Assembly (NCBI GenBank): GCA_900549415.1
Contig: URNX01000002.1
Span: 62,001 to 126,000 of the forward strand
Direction: 5' to 3'
Source: an uncultured bacterium
GTDB taxonomy: Bacteria; Verrucomicrobiota; Lentisphaeria; Victivallales; UBA1829
Length of the DNA: 64,000 bases
Below, piece after piece: positions 54,102 through 62,507 of the stretch. A program made the position numbers and the translations under genes. The first letter of the stretch is position 1. Each line of letters starts with the position of its first letter. The notes under the pieces were generated by a model that was not told where the DNA came from, ran no database searches, and worked only from the letters and a program-made list of their open reading frames with translations.

Positions 54102-54719
54102 TTATCTGCCTTTCCCCTGCAGAATGTGCGCATGAAGCAGCGTTGATGCGGTTTCCGCATTGCGCTGCTTCAACGCATTCAGAAACAGAAGACGCTGTTC
54201 TGCAGTTTCCTGCAGATTTTCCAGGTTGTGAAGGCGGCGGAAGGGGGCTGTCTGGCGCATGAACTGGCGGATCAGCGAACACAGATAACGATTCCCCGCA
54301 TAATCCATGATGAGCTCGTGCATTGCCGTATCTGCTTCCAGCGCAAGGGGGATGCTCCGTTTTTTCGCGGCATTGCGTATTTTCTTTTCCAAGACGTCGA
54401 TTGCGGAAACGGGAATTTCATGGAGCGCGAGCCGCAGGGCGGCGGTTTCCAGCTCGGCGCGGCAGAGAAACAGTTCATTGAGTGCCTCTTCGTCGGGCAT
54501 TGAAACGCGGTACCCCCGGCGCGGCAGCTGTTCGACAAGTCCTTCCGCCTCAAGTCTCTGAAGAGCTTCGCGGACAGGTGTCCGGCTGATTCCGAATTCT
54601 TCCGATATCTTTTCCTCCCGCAATGTTTCGCCCGCGGTGAATTTTCCGGAAACAATCCGTTTTGCCAGTTCATCATAAGCCTGCACGGAAAGATTTGTTT
54701 TTTTCAGCATTTTTCCCAT
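54102..54719 (-). CDS. GntR-family (FadR/FCD subgroup) transcriptional regulator
   Basis: A 205-residue regulator with an N-terminal winged helix-turn-helix (about residues 10-75): LREEKISEEFGISRTPVREALQRLEAEGLV and RRGYRVS. A C-terminal all-helical FCD ligand domain follows (about 85-200), with FLCRAELETAALRLA, then D-x3-H (DTAMHELI) among its metal or ligand residues. It is divergent from an esterase and permease, and a perfect palindrome TATTGTATACAATA overlaps the esterase promoter, matching FadR-type operators. It is probably a repressor released by a metabolite. Confidence 0.93.
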   Translation of the reverse strand: MGKMLKKTNLSVQAYDELAKRIVSGKFTAGETLREEKISEEFGISRTPVREALQRLEAEGLVEQLPRRGYRVSMPDEEALNELFLCRAELETAALRLALHEIPVSAIDVLEKKIRNAAKKRSIPLALEADTAMHELIMDYAGNRYLCSLIRQFMRQTAPFRRLHNLENLQETAEQRLLFLNALKQRNAETASTLLHAHILQGKGR

Positions 54720-54727
54720 CTCCGCTC

Positions 54728-54755
54728 TTGTTTTAAATGCAAAATACTGTATATT
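54728..54755 (+). promoter_or_regulatory. Promoter of the esterase-permease operon
   Basis: TTGTTT (54728-54733), a 16-base spacer and TATATT (54750-54755) lie about 48 bases before the esterase ATG. The -10 overlaps the operator palindrome, so bound regulator would block polymerase. Confidence 0.5.
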
Positions 54756-54765
54756 GTATACAATA
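54752..54765. promoter_or_regulatory. Operator palindrome for the GntR/FadR-type regulator
   Basis: TATTGTATACAATA is a perfect 14-base palindrome with the TTGT-AT-ACAA core typical of FadR-subfamily operators. It lies between the divergent regulator and esterase genes and overlaps the -10 box. Confidence 0.7.
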
Positions 54766-54802
54766 GTTCAGAAATGGAATTTTTCAAGGAGAATCGGCGA
54801 AA

Positions 54803-55591
54803 ATGATGGAAAACTGGAAATGGCATTTCGGTTTGCAGACGGGAAAATATGAGATTTCGATGGTTCGCTATGGAGCGGAGCTTTCGAAACAGGAACTTTA
54901 CCTCGGAATTCCGAAGAACAAACGCGGATTTGCCACTCTGCTGTACTTTCACGGCGGCGGTCTGACGGGGGACGGAATTGAAGTCCCTCTGCGGTGTGTT
55001 GACGGTGAACTCTGTGTCATCGGAGCACGTTACCGTCTTTCCGACGGGAGATACAACGCTTTGGATTCTCTGGAAGACGCCGTGCTTGCAACCGCATGGG
55101 TGATGAAACATATTACGGAATACGGCGGCGATCCGAAGAAAATTTTCATCGGCGGAACCAGCGCTGGCGCATGGCTGACGGCGATGGTGCTGATGAATCC
55201 GGCTTTGCTGAAAAAATATGGATGCGACAACCGTTCTCTTGCCGGACTTTTGAGTGTTTCGGGACAGATGGGAACGCACTTTACCGTCAAGCGCGATCTG
55301 CATTACAGGGAGCACGCCTGGGCTCCGGTGATCGATGAATACGCTCCGCTCAAATATGTTTCCGCCGATCTTCCGCCGGTTCTGCTTATCACCGGAGATT
55401 TCGGGAAAGATATGCCGACGCGGGCGGAAGAGAATGCATATATGGCATGTGCTCTGCGCGAAGTCGGACACCGCGATGCGCAGCATTTCGTGCTTGGCGG
55501 ACACGCACACAACGATGTCCGGTTCAGCTGCGACCGCCTGATACTGAATTTCATCGCCCGGCGCTGTGCGGAAATTGATGCGGAGAAGTAA
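54803..55591 (+). CDS. Alpha/beta hydrolase (HSL/esterase-lipase type)
   Basis: A 262-residue esterase without a signal peptide. The oxyanion motif is YFHGGGL (about residues 52-58), the nucleophile S120 lies in GTSAGAW, an acid residue is likely in LITGDFG, and the base is the His in GGHAHND (residues 234 or 236). The layout fits hormone-sensitive-lipase-like carboxylesterases, for example acetyl-ester hydrolases acting on sugars. AAGGAG upstream supports the start. It abuts the TauE/SafE permease gene and shares a FadR-type operator, suggesting use of an esterified metabolite. Confidence 0.88.
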   Translation: MMENWKWHFGLQTGKYEISMVRYGAELSKQELYLGIPKNKRGFATLLYFHGGGLTGDGIEVPLRCVDGELCVIGARYRLSDGRYNALDSLEDAVLATAWVMKHITEYGGDPKKIFIGGTSAGAWLTAMVLMNPALLKKYGCDNRSLAGLLSVSGQMGTHFTVKRDLHYREHAWAPVIDEYAPLKYVSADLPPVLLITGDFGKDMPTRAEENAYMACALREVGHRDAQHFVLGGHAHNDVRFSCDRLILNFIARRCAEIDAEK

Positions 55592-56512
55592 ATGGATCCA
55601 GTGTTTTATATTGCAGCTCCGCTGGTCGGGTTCCTCGGGATGATGTCCGGCGGGTATTGGGGCGTCGGCTGCGGCTGGATCGTGGTTCCGACGATGCTGA
55701 TTCTCGGCATGGGTCCGTTTGAGGCGGTTGGAATCGGGCTTCTCCAGATGGTTCCTTCCACGATTCTGACGGTTGCGAAACAGGCGCCGGAGATCGGCTG
55801 GAAACGCGGCGAACCGGGACGGACGCTCGTACTTCCGCTTGCTCTCGGCGCAATGATGACTTCCCTGCTCGGCAAAATGCTGAACACAAAACTGATTGCC
55901 GCGTTCGGCTCGACGCGTCCGATTCAGTGGATGCTGATTGGGTTCATCTCGTTTATCGTGATTCAGACTCTCTGCAGCCGGACGGCATGTTACAATGACC
56001 GGATGCCGGAAATTACGCGGGGGAAATCCCGGATTGCATTCGGAACAGGTGTTGCAACCGGAATCGTCTCTTCGATGCTGGGACTTGGCGGCGGAATCTT
56101 TGTGCGTCCGCTGCTGACCTCCGGTTTCCGGGTCCCGGAATATTACACGAGCCGGATTGTGCGTTTGCTCGTTCTGGTGACGACGGTTACGGGCGGAATC
56201 ACCTATCTGTTTTCCGCAAACGGTTTTGACATGCACATTTTCGGACTCTCCATGCTGGTTGCCGCGGGGGGAATTTTCGGTTTCCCGCTTGGCGCGAAAC
56301 TTCACCGGATTGTTTACGATGCCGGTTATGCGCAGCACATCCACAAGAGCTTTGCAATCATTGCAGCAACGGTTCCGGTCAATACTCTGTTCAGCATTTT
56401 CGGTTTGGCGGCATTGAGCCGCCGGCTGATGCTTGCTGTCGCCGTAATCCTTGCTGCTTACCTGACGCTCTTTTCGCTTTACGCAAAAAAGAATCCGCTT
56501 CGGCATGGATGA
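55592..56512 (+). CDS. TauE/SafE (TSUP) family permease
   Basis: A 306-residue protein with about eight transmembrane helices in two repeats. Each repeat carries the TSUP Gly-rich motif: GFLGMMSGGYWGVGCGW near the N-terminus and GIVSSMLGLGGGIFVRPLL in the second half. These proteins move sulfite, sulfonates or other organic anions. It starts directly after the esterase stop codon, so the two are translationally coupled under the GntR-type regulator. The cargo could be the product released by the esterase. Confidence 0.9.
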   Translation: MDPVFYIAAPLVGFLGMMSGGYWGVGCGWIVVPTMLILGMGPFEAVGIGLLQMVPSTILTVAKQAPEIGWKRGEPGRTLVLPLALGAMMTSLLGKMLNTKLIAAFGSTRPIQWMLIGFISFIVIQTLCSRTACYNDRMPEITRGKSRIAFGTGVATGIVSSMLGLGGGIFVRPLLTSGFRVPEYYTSRIVRLLVLVTTVTGGITYLFSANGFDMHIFGLSMLVAAGGIFGFPLGAKLHRIVYDAGYAQHIHKSFAIIAATVPVNTLFSIFGLAALSRRLMLAVAVILAAYLTLFSLYAKKNPLRHG

Positions 56513-56866
56513 AGCCTGGAAAGCCGTCAAAAGTGGAATTTATGCTGTTTTCCGCTGCCGGTTCGGCATATATCAAAACGTTCAATGCCGGGACGGAAAG
56601 GACAAAATATTCTTTTCCCGTCCCGAGCTTCGGGGCAAAAAACATGGCAGGAGCCCTCACGATCAGGGAGCCGGCCAAGCGTCCGGCGGTGCATCTGAAT
56701 CCCTGCATAACGCTGGAAAAGAGCAACGCAAATACGGTTTGGGTTGACGATGTCTGTGGATATGAAGACTGAAGAGCAGACTCCGGCGGTTTACATTTCA
56801 GGAGACTGGATGAACCTTGCCGTTATTATCGTCAGAACCGTCCGGTTAAAGCCCGGAGAAATTTGA
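56513..56866 (+). pseudogene. Gene-poor stretch with decayed tail fragments of carbohydrate-binding proteins
   Basis: No intact gene is seen between the permease and the CNNM gene. From 56509 to 56772 a frame of 87 codons (overlapping the permease end by a few bases) encodes a beta-rich segment ending ANTVWVDDVCGYED. The VWVDDV ending is typical of the last strand of carbohydrate-binding jelly-roll domains of glycosidases. A second small frame (56762-56866, 34 codons) contains GDWMNLAVIIVRTVRLKPGE, also like a lectin-domain tail. Neither has a start with a good ribosome-binding site. They look like 3' ends left after deletion of larger genes. 56867-56933 holds nothing recognisable. Confidence 0.45.
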
Positions 56867-56933
56867 GGCGTCCGGCAGCAGCAAACGCGCGGAAGCGGAT
56901 GTCGATTGCAAACGGAGACCAAAGCATAAAAAC

Positions 56934-56962
56934 TTGACAAGTATTGCAAAACATGCTATATT
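56934..56962 (+). promoter_or_regulatory. Near-consensus sigma-70 promoter of the CNNM-type gene
   Basis: TTGACA (56934-56939), a 17-base spacer and TATATT (56957-56962) form the best sigma-70 promoter in the window, 40 bases before the TTG start. Confidence 0.75.
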
Positions 56963-57001
56963 GTCAAATAAGCAATCAATCATGCGGAAAGGCGGTTTTT
57001 T

Positions 57002-58315
57002 TTGAGAGGGGAGAATGTATTACTGCAATTTGGAATTCTTGGGATTCTGATATTGTTCAATGCTTTTTTTGCGGCTTCAGAAGTTGCAATCATTTCTTTG
57101 AGTCAGGCATCTACTCAAATGCTGACTAAACGTAAGACCCGCCGTGCGGCAGCCCTGAAAGCTCTGCTCGACGATTCCGGTCGTTTTCTGGCCACGGTGC
57201 AGATCGGTGTTACATTTGCCGGTTTTCTTGCCAGTGCATTTGCAGCGGAAGCGTTTTCCGACAGAATCACAACCTGGCTGGAATCCCTTGGCTTGACTGT
57301 TTTGAGCCATGAACGCATGGACACGATTGTGGTAATTGTGATAACGGTGCTGCTTTCTTATGTTTCCCTTGTTTTCGGGGAACTTGTTCCCAAAAAACTG
57401 GGAATTGTCTATGCCGAAGTTTTTTCTTACAATGCGGCATTGCCGATCAACGGATTGGCGCGTCTTTCCACTCCTTTTGTCAAACTGCTGGATTCTTCCG
57501 TCAATCTTGTGCTGCGGCTCACCGGTTGCCGCAATACACGGGAACCGGCTGTCACGGAAGATGAAATTCGGGCAATGGTTTCCCTTGGGACGGAAACCGG
57601 AGCAGTGAAGCGGGCGGAAAAAGAAGTGATTGAAAATGTATTTGCCTTCACGGATAAACCGGTGTCTTCCATTATGACGCACCGGATTTCAATCGAAGGA
57701 ATCAATATTGCGGATTCGCCGGAGAGCATACATCAACAGCTGTTGAATTGCGGACGGTCCCGGCTGGTGATTTACAGACGGAGTCTGGACGATATATCCG
57801 GATATATCCTTTTACGGGAATATTTTTCGCATTATTGCCGGACGGGTAAATATCCATCATTGGAGTCCGTTATTCGTCCCGTTCTGCTGGTGCCGGGCAG
57901 CGCCCATGCCGAAACGGTGTTCAGCACAATGCGTCTGGAACAGCGCGCGCTGGCCGTGGTTCTGGATGAATTCGGCGGAACAAACGGAATCGTTACTTTT
58001 TCTGATTTTATTGAAGATCTGCTGGGGGCGGTTCACGAAGAGCTGGATGTTCCGCAGAAATCGCCCATGGTTGAATCATGCGGGAAAAACTGCTGGCGGG
58101 TTGATCCGATGATTCAGCTGAACGAGTTGAAACAGGAAACATCCCTGGATCCGTTTCCCGGTCATTATGGAACGCTTGGCGGAGTTCTTTTCAACAGGTT
58201 GAAACGGATTCCCGGACAAGGAGAAGTATTGGAGTTGCCGGACTGCGGATTGATGCTGAAGTTTGAAAAAGTTGACGGGCTGTGCATTCGGAAAGTCCGC
58301 ATCAGCCGCAGATAA
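57002..58315 (+). CDS. CNNM/CorC-type hemolysin-family membrane protein
   Basis: A 437-residue protein with an N-terminal CNNM/DUF21 transmembrane domain (about residues 1-180, FFAASEVAIISLSQAS, and FGELVPKKLGI), a CBS pair (about 200-330, with VSSIMTHRISIEGINI and LDEFGGTNGIVTFSDFIEDLLG), and a CorC_HlyC C-terminal domain (about 350-437). It probably exports divalent cations such as Mg or Co. No ATG exists in frame at the N-terminus: I use TTG 57002, preceded by AAAGGCGG; CTG 57023 after GGGGAG is an alternative. The codon use is more A/T-rich than its neighbours. Confidence 0.9.
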   Translation: MRGENVLLQFGILGILILFNAFFAASEVAIISLSQASTQMLTKRKTRRAAALKALLDDSGRFLATVQIGVTFAGFLASAFAAEAFSDRITTWLESLGLTVLSHERMDTIVVIVITVLLSYVSLVFGELVPKKLGIVYAEVFSYNAALPINGLARLSTPFVKLLDSSVNLVLRLTGCRNTREPAVTEDEIRAMVSLGTETGAVKRAEKEVIENVFAFTDKPVSSIMTHRISIEGINIADSPESIHQQLLNCGRSRLVIYRRSLDDISGYILLREYFSHYCRTGKYPSLESVIRPVLLVPGSAHAETVFSTMRLEQRALAVVLDEFGGTNGIVTFSDFIEDLLGAVHEELDVPQKSPMVESCGKNCWRVDPMIQLNELKQETSLDPFPGHYGTLGGVLFNRLKRIPGQGEVLELPDCGLMLKFEKVDGLCIRKVRISRR

Positions 58316-58467
58316 ATTGAGTCTGAAAAGCGGAAAATCATTTCTCTCGTACGGAAAACGTTATTGTATCGGCAATTGGCTTGGTTTGCATACAAGACGG
58401 CTTTCTGCATGAAACAATTTGGCAATATGGTCGGGATTACGAGAAACATCATCCATGGAAGTTCCCT

Positions 58468-59502
58468 TTATTTTCCCGCCAGCAGAGAACGGACTTTTTC
58501 CGCAAGGGCGTCGGCGTAGAGAGTCATGCCGAGGTCGTTGGGATGAACTCGGTCGGTGTAACATTCGCCGAAGTCGTCGCCGAGAACGGAGAGACCGTCG
58601 AGGAATGTATGCCCGGTTCGGAGGTGTGCGGCGGTCCGGCGGGTACGCCATTCGGAGGTCGGGTCTTCATTCGGAATGCGCAGGTGCGATACGGTCAGGA
58701 TCGGCGTTTCCGGATGCGCTTCATGCAGAATGCGGCAGAATTCCGGAAGGGTCTTTTCGAGATCCTCCGGAGAGACGTTGGCGTCGTATGCGAGGATATA
58801 GATGCGCGGGTCCGGAATTTTGGCGAGTTCCTGCGCGACGACGGCTTCGCCGTGTCCGCTTCCGGAAAATCCGAAGTTCAGAAGCGGCATGCCGAGCTTC
58901 CGTGAAAGCTGATTCGCCATTGCAAGACCCGGACGCGATGCGCAGCAGCCGTGTTCAATCGACGTCCCATAGAGAACAATGGGACGCTGGTCGGCACCGG
59001 CGGGCGCCGGTTCGCAATGAGCGTTTTCAGATAACGCAATGCCGAATTCCATGACTTCCGCATAAAGCGGAAAATAGAGGCGGAAGGTGTGCGTGGTTCC
59101 GTCTCCGTCGGAAAACAGAGTCGCAGTGTAGGTGTGCTCCGGATAGCCGATTTCATCGAAGTTGAGACGCGAAATTCCGCAGTATTTGCCGTCGCGGTAG
59201 AGATCAAAACCGATCCGGCCGTAGGTCATGATGTCGGCGGAGTTGTTGATGACGCGTACGCGGGCGCGGATTTTGATGAACTTCGAATCAGTGGTGAAAC
59301 AGAGCACGCCGCTTGCGGATTGACGGGCGTAAGCCTGAACTCCGGGCGGCAAATTCTCTGAAATGTTCAAACGGTAAAACGGTTCGCCCGGTTTGCGGAA
59401 TGCAAAACCTTCCAGACGGAATCGGGGATCATCGGCGGAGAAAAAATGTTCATTTCCGGCGTGTTTCGCTTCAACCGCCATATATTTATCGTGCTTTTCC
59501 AT
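58468..59502 (-). CDS. Two-domain SGNH/GDSL hydrolase (carbohydrate esterase-like)
   Basis: The start is ATG 59502 (344 residues) with AAGGGA upstream. An N-terminal jelly-roll-like domain (about residues 20-160) precedes an SGNH hydrolase domain: block I VLYGTSIEHG with the nucleophile Ser, a Gly in FGFSGSGHGE (block II), and block V DRVHPNDLG with the catalytic Asp and His. This N-jelly-roll plus SGNH layout fits esterases removing acyl groups from polysaccharides. There is no signal peptide. It lies 90 bases after the GH42 gene, as the last member of the sugar operon. Confidence 0.88.
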   Translation of the reverse strand: MEKHDKYMAVEAKHAGNEHFFSADDPRFRLEGFAFRKPGEPFYRLNISENLPPGVQAYARQSASGVLCFTTDSKFIKIRARVRVINNSADIMTYGRIGFDLYRDGKYCGISRLNFDEIGYPEHTYTATLFSDGDGTTHTFRLYFPLYAEVMEFGIALSENAHCEPAPAGADQRPIVLYGTSIEHGCCASRPGLAMANQLSRKLGMPLLNFGFSGSGHGEAVVAQELAKIPDPRIYILAYDANVSPEDLEKTLPEFCRILHEAHPETPILTVSHLRIPNEDPTSEWRTRRTAAHLRTGHTFLDGLSVLGDDFGECYTDRVHPNDLGMTLYADALAEKVRSLLAGK

Positions 59503-59592
59503 AAAGTTTTCCCTTTTTTGAATTTCAGAAAACCCGTTTTCAGTACGGGTTTTCATAAGATAGCACATGATTGCGAGATTGCCAATGCGGTT

Positions 59593-61677
59593 TCATTTTT
59601 TGTACCCGATGACCATGACGGTCTCTTCCGGCGCAAGCGGCTGTTCGAGAACAGTTCCGCCATTCCGCCGGACTCCATTCTGAGCGAAGGACACATAGGT
59701 GTTTTCCAGCTCGACTCGCGCTGTGACGGTGGTCTGCGTGCGGTTGCCGAGAATGAAGACATCGGCGTGCGGACCATACATGACGCTGCACTCGATTTCC
59801 GCGGAGGGGGCAACGTTGAGAACCGGTTTCACTCCGTGCCGGGATGCAAATTCCGCTATGGCGTTCATGGTGGCTTCATCGGAGCCGAGACGCTGGAGTC
59901 CGAGGGTGATGTAAGATCCGGCAAGGAGCGTTTCACCTTTGCCGAATTTGTTGCGGACGATGAGCGCTTTTCCGTTTTCTTCCGCAAGAACATTTCCTGT
60001 GGTCGGGGCAAGGTACTGGCGGAACATGTATCCGCGCAGAGAGCCGAGACGGAACTCTGTATCGCGGGCGGCAATGAAGTCCGCTTCCTGACAGCCGAAC
60101 ATCTCATCCAGACCGTGTCCGGGGATCATGCGGCGCAGGAAAACGTGTTCGTCCAGATATGCGCAGCGTCCATCCGCCCAGACGGCGCCGCCGTTTGCGG
60201 TGAATTCGCGGATTTTGTCCGCAACCGCCTTCGACATGACCATGACATGCGGGAGATAGAGCACTTTGTACTGGTTGAGAACGCCTTCCTCAATCTGGCA
60301 TTCGGTGATGTAATTGACCGCGATGTGCGCATGGTTCAGCGCTTTGTAACAGCCGTAACAGGCGCGGTTGTGATCATCTCCTTCGGTGACGTGCGGTTTG
60401 CTCTGATGCTGCAGAAGCGTCAGATTGCGCGTATTGACGGAGGCGAGAATCGCAACTTCCGGTTTGACCGGTTCCGCTTGGGCGAGGATTTCCGCATTCG
60501 CGCGGATGTCGGCGCCGAAGAGTTTTGCGGCTTCCGAACGTTCCGTCGGTCCGCCGTCATGAACGCGGCGCAGGCTGAATTCGCCGACTTCCATCATGCT
60601 GGAACGCCAGGACTGCCACTCCCAGAAGAGAACCCCGCGCAGACCGCGTCCGAGCGAATGATAGAGCGTGTGCGTGATATCTTCCGGAGATGGCGTGAAT
60701 TTGAACTGGTGGTAATAGGTTGTCCCCGCCTGGAATTCGCCGACCCAGGCGTCGCGTCCCTGCGCCCAGCTTCTGGCGGAGTCGATGCAGTGCAGATAGA
60801 GCGGGGCGAAATCCTTCGGCTCCTTTTCACGGAAGAAGAAATAATGTGTCGGATGAAGGGATACGCTGATGGAATCCAGAGTTTTTCCGAGTTTCCATTC
60901 ATTGAGTCCGCATTCCATGCCGTTGAAAGTCGGATGATCGGGGTTGGCGTGCGTTTCATGCACGGGATCAATGGAACGCACCGTGTCACGCAGCCAGCGC
61001 ATATTGCGGTCCAGATTTTCGGTGTTGAACTCATAAAAGTCGTACTGAATCGGAGTAGCTCTTCCGCGCGAACCGAATTCAAAGGCATCGGCGAGCCATT
61101 CGGGGGTGAGTTCATCAAGGGATTCGGGACATGCGGTGGTGAAGACCTGGCATTCGCCGAGCCACGCTTCCCGGAGCGATTCGATGTCCGGATATTTTGC
61201 TTTGAGCCATTCGGCGAAACGTTTCAGCGTGGAAGGACAGGTGCAGGGAGCCTGGTTCGGCTCATTCCAGAGGTTCCAGATTGCAAGAGCGGGGGCGTCT
61301 TTGTAACGCTCCACGGTGCGGCGGACAAAGTTTTCCATCGGGACGGAAACTTCCGGGCGGTCGAAGCAGGGATAGCGCTTGTCGCGGTCATCAATGCCCT
61401 TTTCAAGCAGTTCCTTGAGGAGCCAGAGCGGGAGATAGAGTCCGAAAGTCTCCATGACTTTGATTCCGAACTTGTCGGCGGCTTCCAGTAGAATATCGTG
61501 CTGGCGGAAGTCCCAGACGCCTTTGCGCGGTTCAACTTTTTCCCACCAGATAAAGGAACGGATGATGTTGAAATTGTTGTCCCGGATGCGGCGCATGTCC
61601 TCTTCGATTTCGCGGACGCCGTAGTTCGGGTTGAGCCAGTACATGGCTCCGAGCATGAAAGGTTTGCGTTTGTTCAT
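59593..61677 (-). CDS. GH42 beta-galactosidase
   Basis: A 694-residue cytosolic enzyme. The TIM barrel (about residues 5-390) starts FMLGAMYWLNP and has the acid/base E139 in WNLWNEPN and the nucleophile E314 in WVGEFQAG, positions close to E141/E312 of Thermus A4 beta-galactosidase. A flavodoxin-like trimerisation domain (about 405-610) and a short C-terminal beta domain follow, as usual for GH42. It cleaves terminal beta-galactosides from imported oligosaccharides. It overlaps the ROK gene stop by four bases. Confidence 0.93.
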   Translation of the reverse strand: MNKRKPFMLGAMYWLNPNYGVREIEEDMRRIRDNNFNIIRSFIWWEKVEPRKGVWDFRQHDILLEAADKFGIKVMETFGLYLPLWLLKELLEKGIDDRDKRYPCFDRPEVSVPMENFVRRTVERYKDAPALAIWNLWNEPNQAPCTCPSTLKRFAEWLKAKYPDIESLREAWLGECQVFTTACPESLDELTPEWLADAFEFGSRGRATPIQYDFYEFNTENLDRNMRWLRDTVRSIDPVHETHANPDHPTFNGMECGLNEWKLGKTLDSISVSLHPTHYFFFREKEPKDFAPLYLHCIDSARSWAQGRDAWVGEFQAGTTYYHQFKFTPSPEDITHTLYHSLGRGLRGVLFWEWQSWRSSMMEVGEFSLRRVHDGGPTERSEAAKLFGADIRANAEILAQAEPVKPEVAILASVNTRNLTLLQHQSKPHVTEGDDHNRACYGCYKALNHAHIAVNYITECQIEEGVLNQYKVLYLPHVMVMSKAVADKIREFTANGGAVWADGRCAYLDEHVFLRRMIPGHGLDEMFGCQEADFIAARDTEFRLGSLRGYMFRQYLAPTTGNVLAEENGKALIVRNKFGKGETLLAGSYITLGLQRLGSDEATMNAIAEFASRHGVKPVLNVAPSAEIECSVMYGPHADVFILGNRTQTTVTARVELENTYVSFAQNGVRRNGGTVLEQPLAPEETVMVIGYKK

Positions 61678-62507
61678 TCGGATTCTCTCTTTCTTGCATA
61701 TTCGTATGCGCCGTAAAGCGCGGCATCTTCACCGAGAAGCGAGCGGCGCACGGGGAGGGCGGGGGGAACTGGACCGAACAGTTCCAGATCGCGGGCGATC
61801 TGCCCGCCGACGACAATGACTTCCGGTGCGAGTTTGCGGCTCCATCCGGTCAGCAGTTCGAAGAGCGCGGAACCGTATCCGAGCCAGACTTCCTGTGCGG
61901 TGCGGTCGCCCTCTTTTGCGCGGAGAGCAATTTCTTTTACATTTTGCGCCGGATATTTTGCAAGCAGTGCGCGTGCGGAGACGGCATCCTCTGCGATTCC
62001 GCCGCGAAAGGGCTTGTTCCAGAGCGAGACGTTCTCCGCAGGGCTTCCCGCGAGACTTGTCAGCGGTTTCCCATCGACGGCGAACGCCGCGCCGAGTCCG
62101 GTTCCGAGTGTCACGCCGCCGGCGCGGGAGAATCCGCGTGCGGCTCCGCAGGTGAGTTCGCCGAGCAGAAAGGCGTTCGCATCATGCAGGTACACCGCAT
62201 CGGTTCCACCGGAGAGTTCGCGGAAGCTGCAGCCGTTGACAGCCGCGAACTTGTGCTTCATCCGGAAGATTCCGGCGGAGTAGTCGAACGGACCCGGTAT
62301 TGAGACGGCGACTCGGTCGAAAGTTTCCGCCTGCCGGATTGCGCGGCGGACGGATTCGGCAATCTCTTCCCGGGTTCCTCCGGAGCAGGCCGGGATCTGC
62401 GGGAGTTTCCGGAGAAGTTTTCCGGCGGAGAACAGGGCGGATTTGATGAACGTTCCGCCGATGTCCAGCGCAAGGATTATTTCAGCATGGTCTTGGTTAC
62501 TTTGCAT
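61674..62507 (-). CDS. ROK-family sugar kinase
   Basis: A 277-residue ROK protein. The ATP-binding start LALDIGGTFIKSALF is followed by VSIPGPFDYSAG, HDANAFLLGEL with the catalytic Asp, and GGVTLGTGLGAAF. The usual zinc-binding CxCGxxGC motif is not evident, which is seen in some ROK kinases. No HTH is present, so it is an enzyme and not a repressor. It probably phosphorylates glucose, allose or another hexose from the GH42 step. The ATG overlaps the upstream isomerase gene by 31 bases, suggesting coupling. Confidence 0.92.
   Translation of the reverse strand: MQSNQDHAEIILALDIGGTFIKSALFSAGKLLRKLPQIPACSGGTREEIAESVRRAIRQAETFDRVAVSIPGPFDYSAGIFRMKHKFAAVNGCSFRELSGGTDAVYLHDANAFLLGELTCGAARGFSRAGGVTLGTGLGAAFAVDGKPLTSLAGSPAENVSLWNKPFRGGIAEDAVSARALLAKYPAQNVKEIALRAKEGDRTAQEVWLGYGSALFELLTGWSRKLAPEVIVVGGQIARDLELFGPVPPALPVRRSLLGEDAALYGAYEYARKRESE

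Noticed and set aside
59446..61491. Plus-strand frame of 681 codons
   Set aside because: Antisense shadow of the GH42 gene, which carries both catalytic glutamates at the expected positions.
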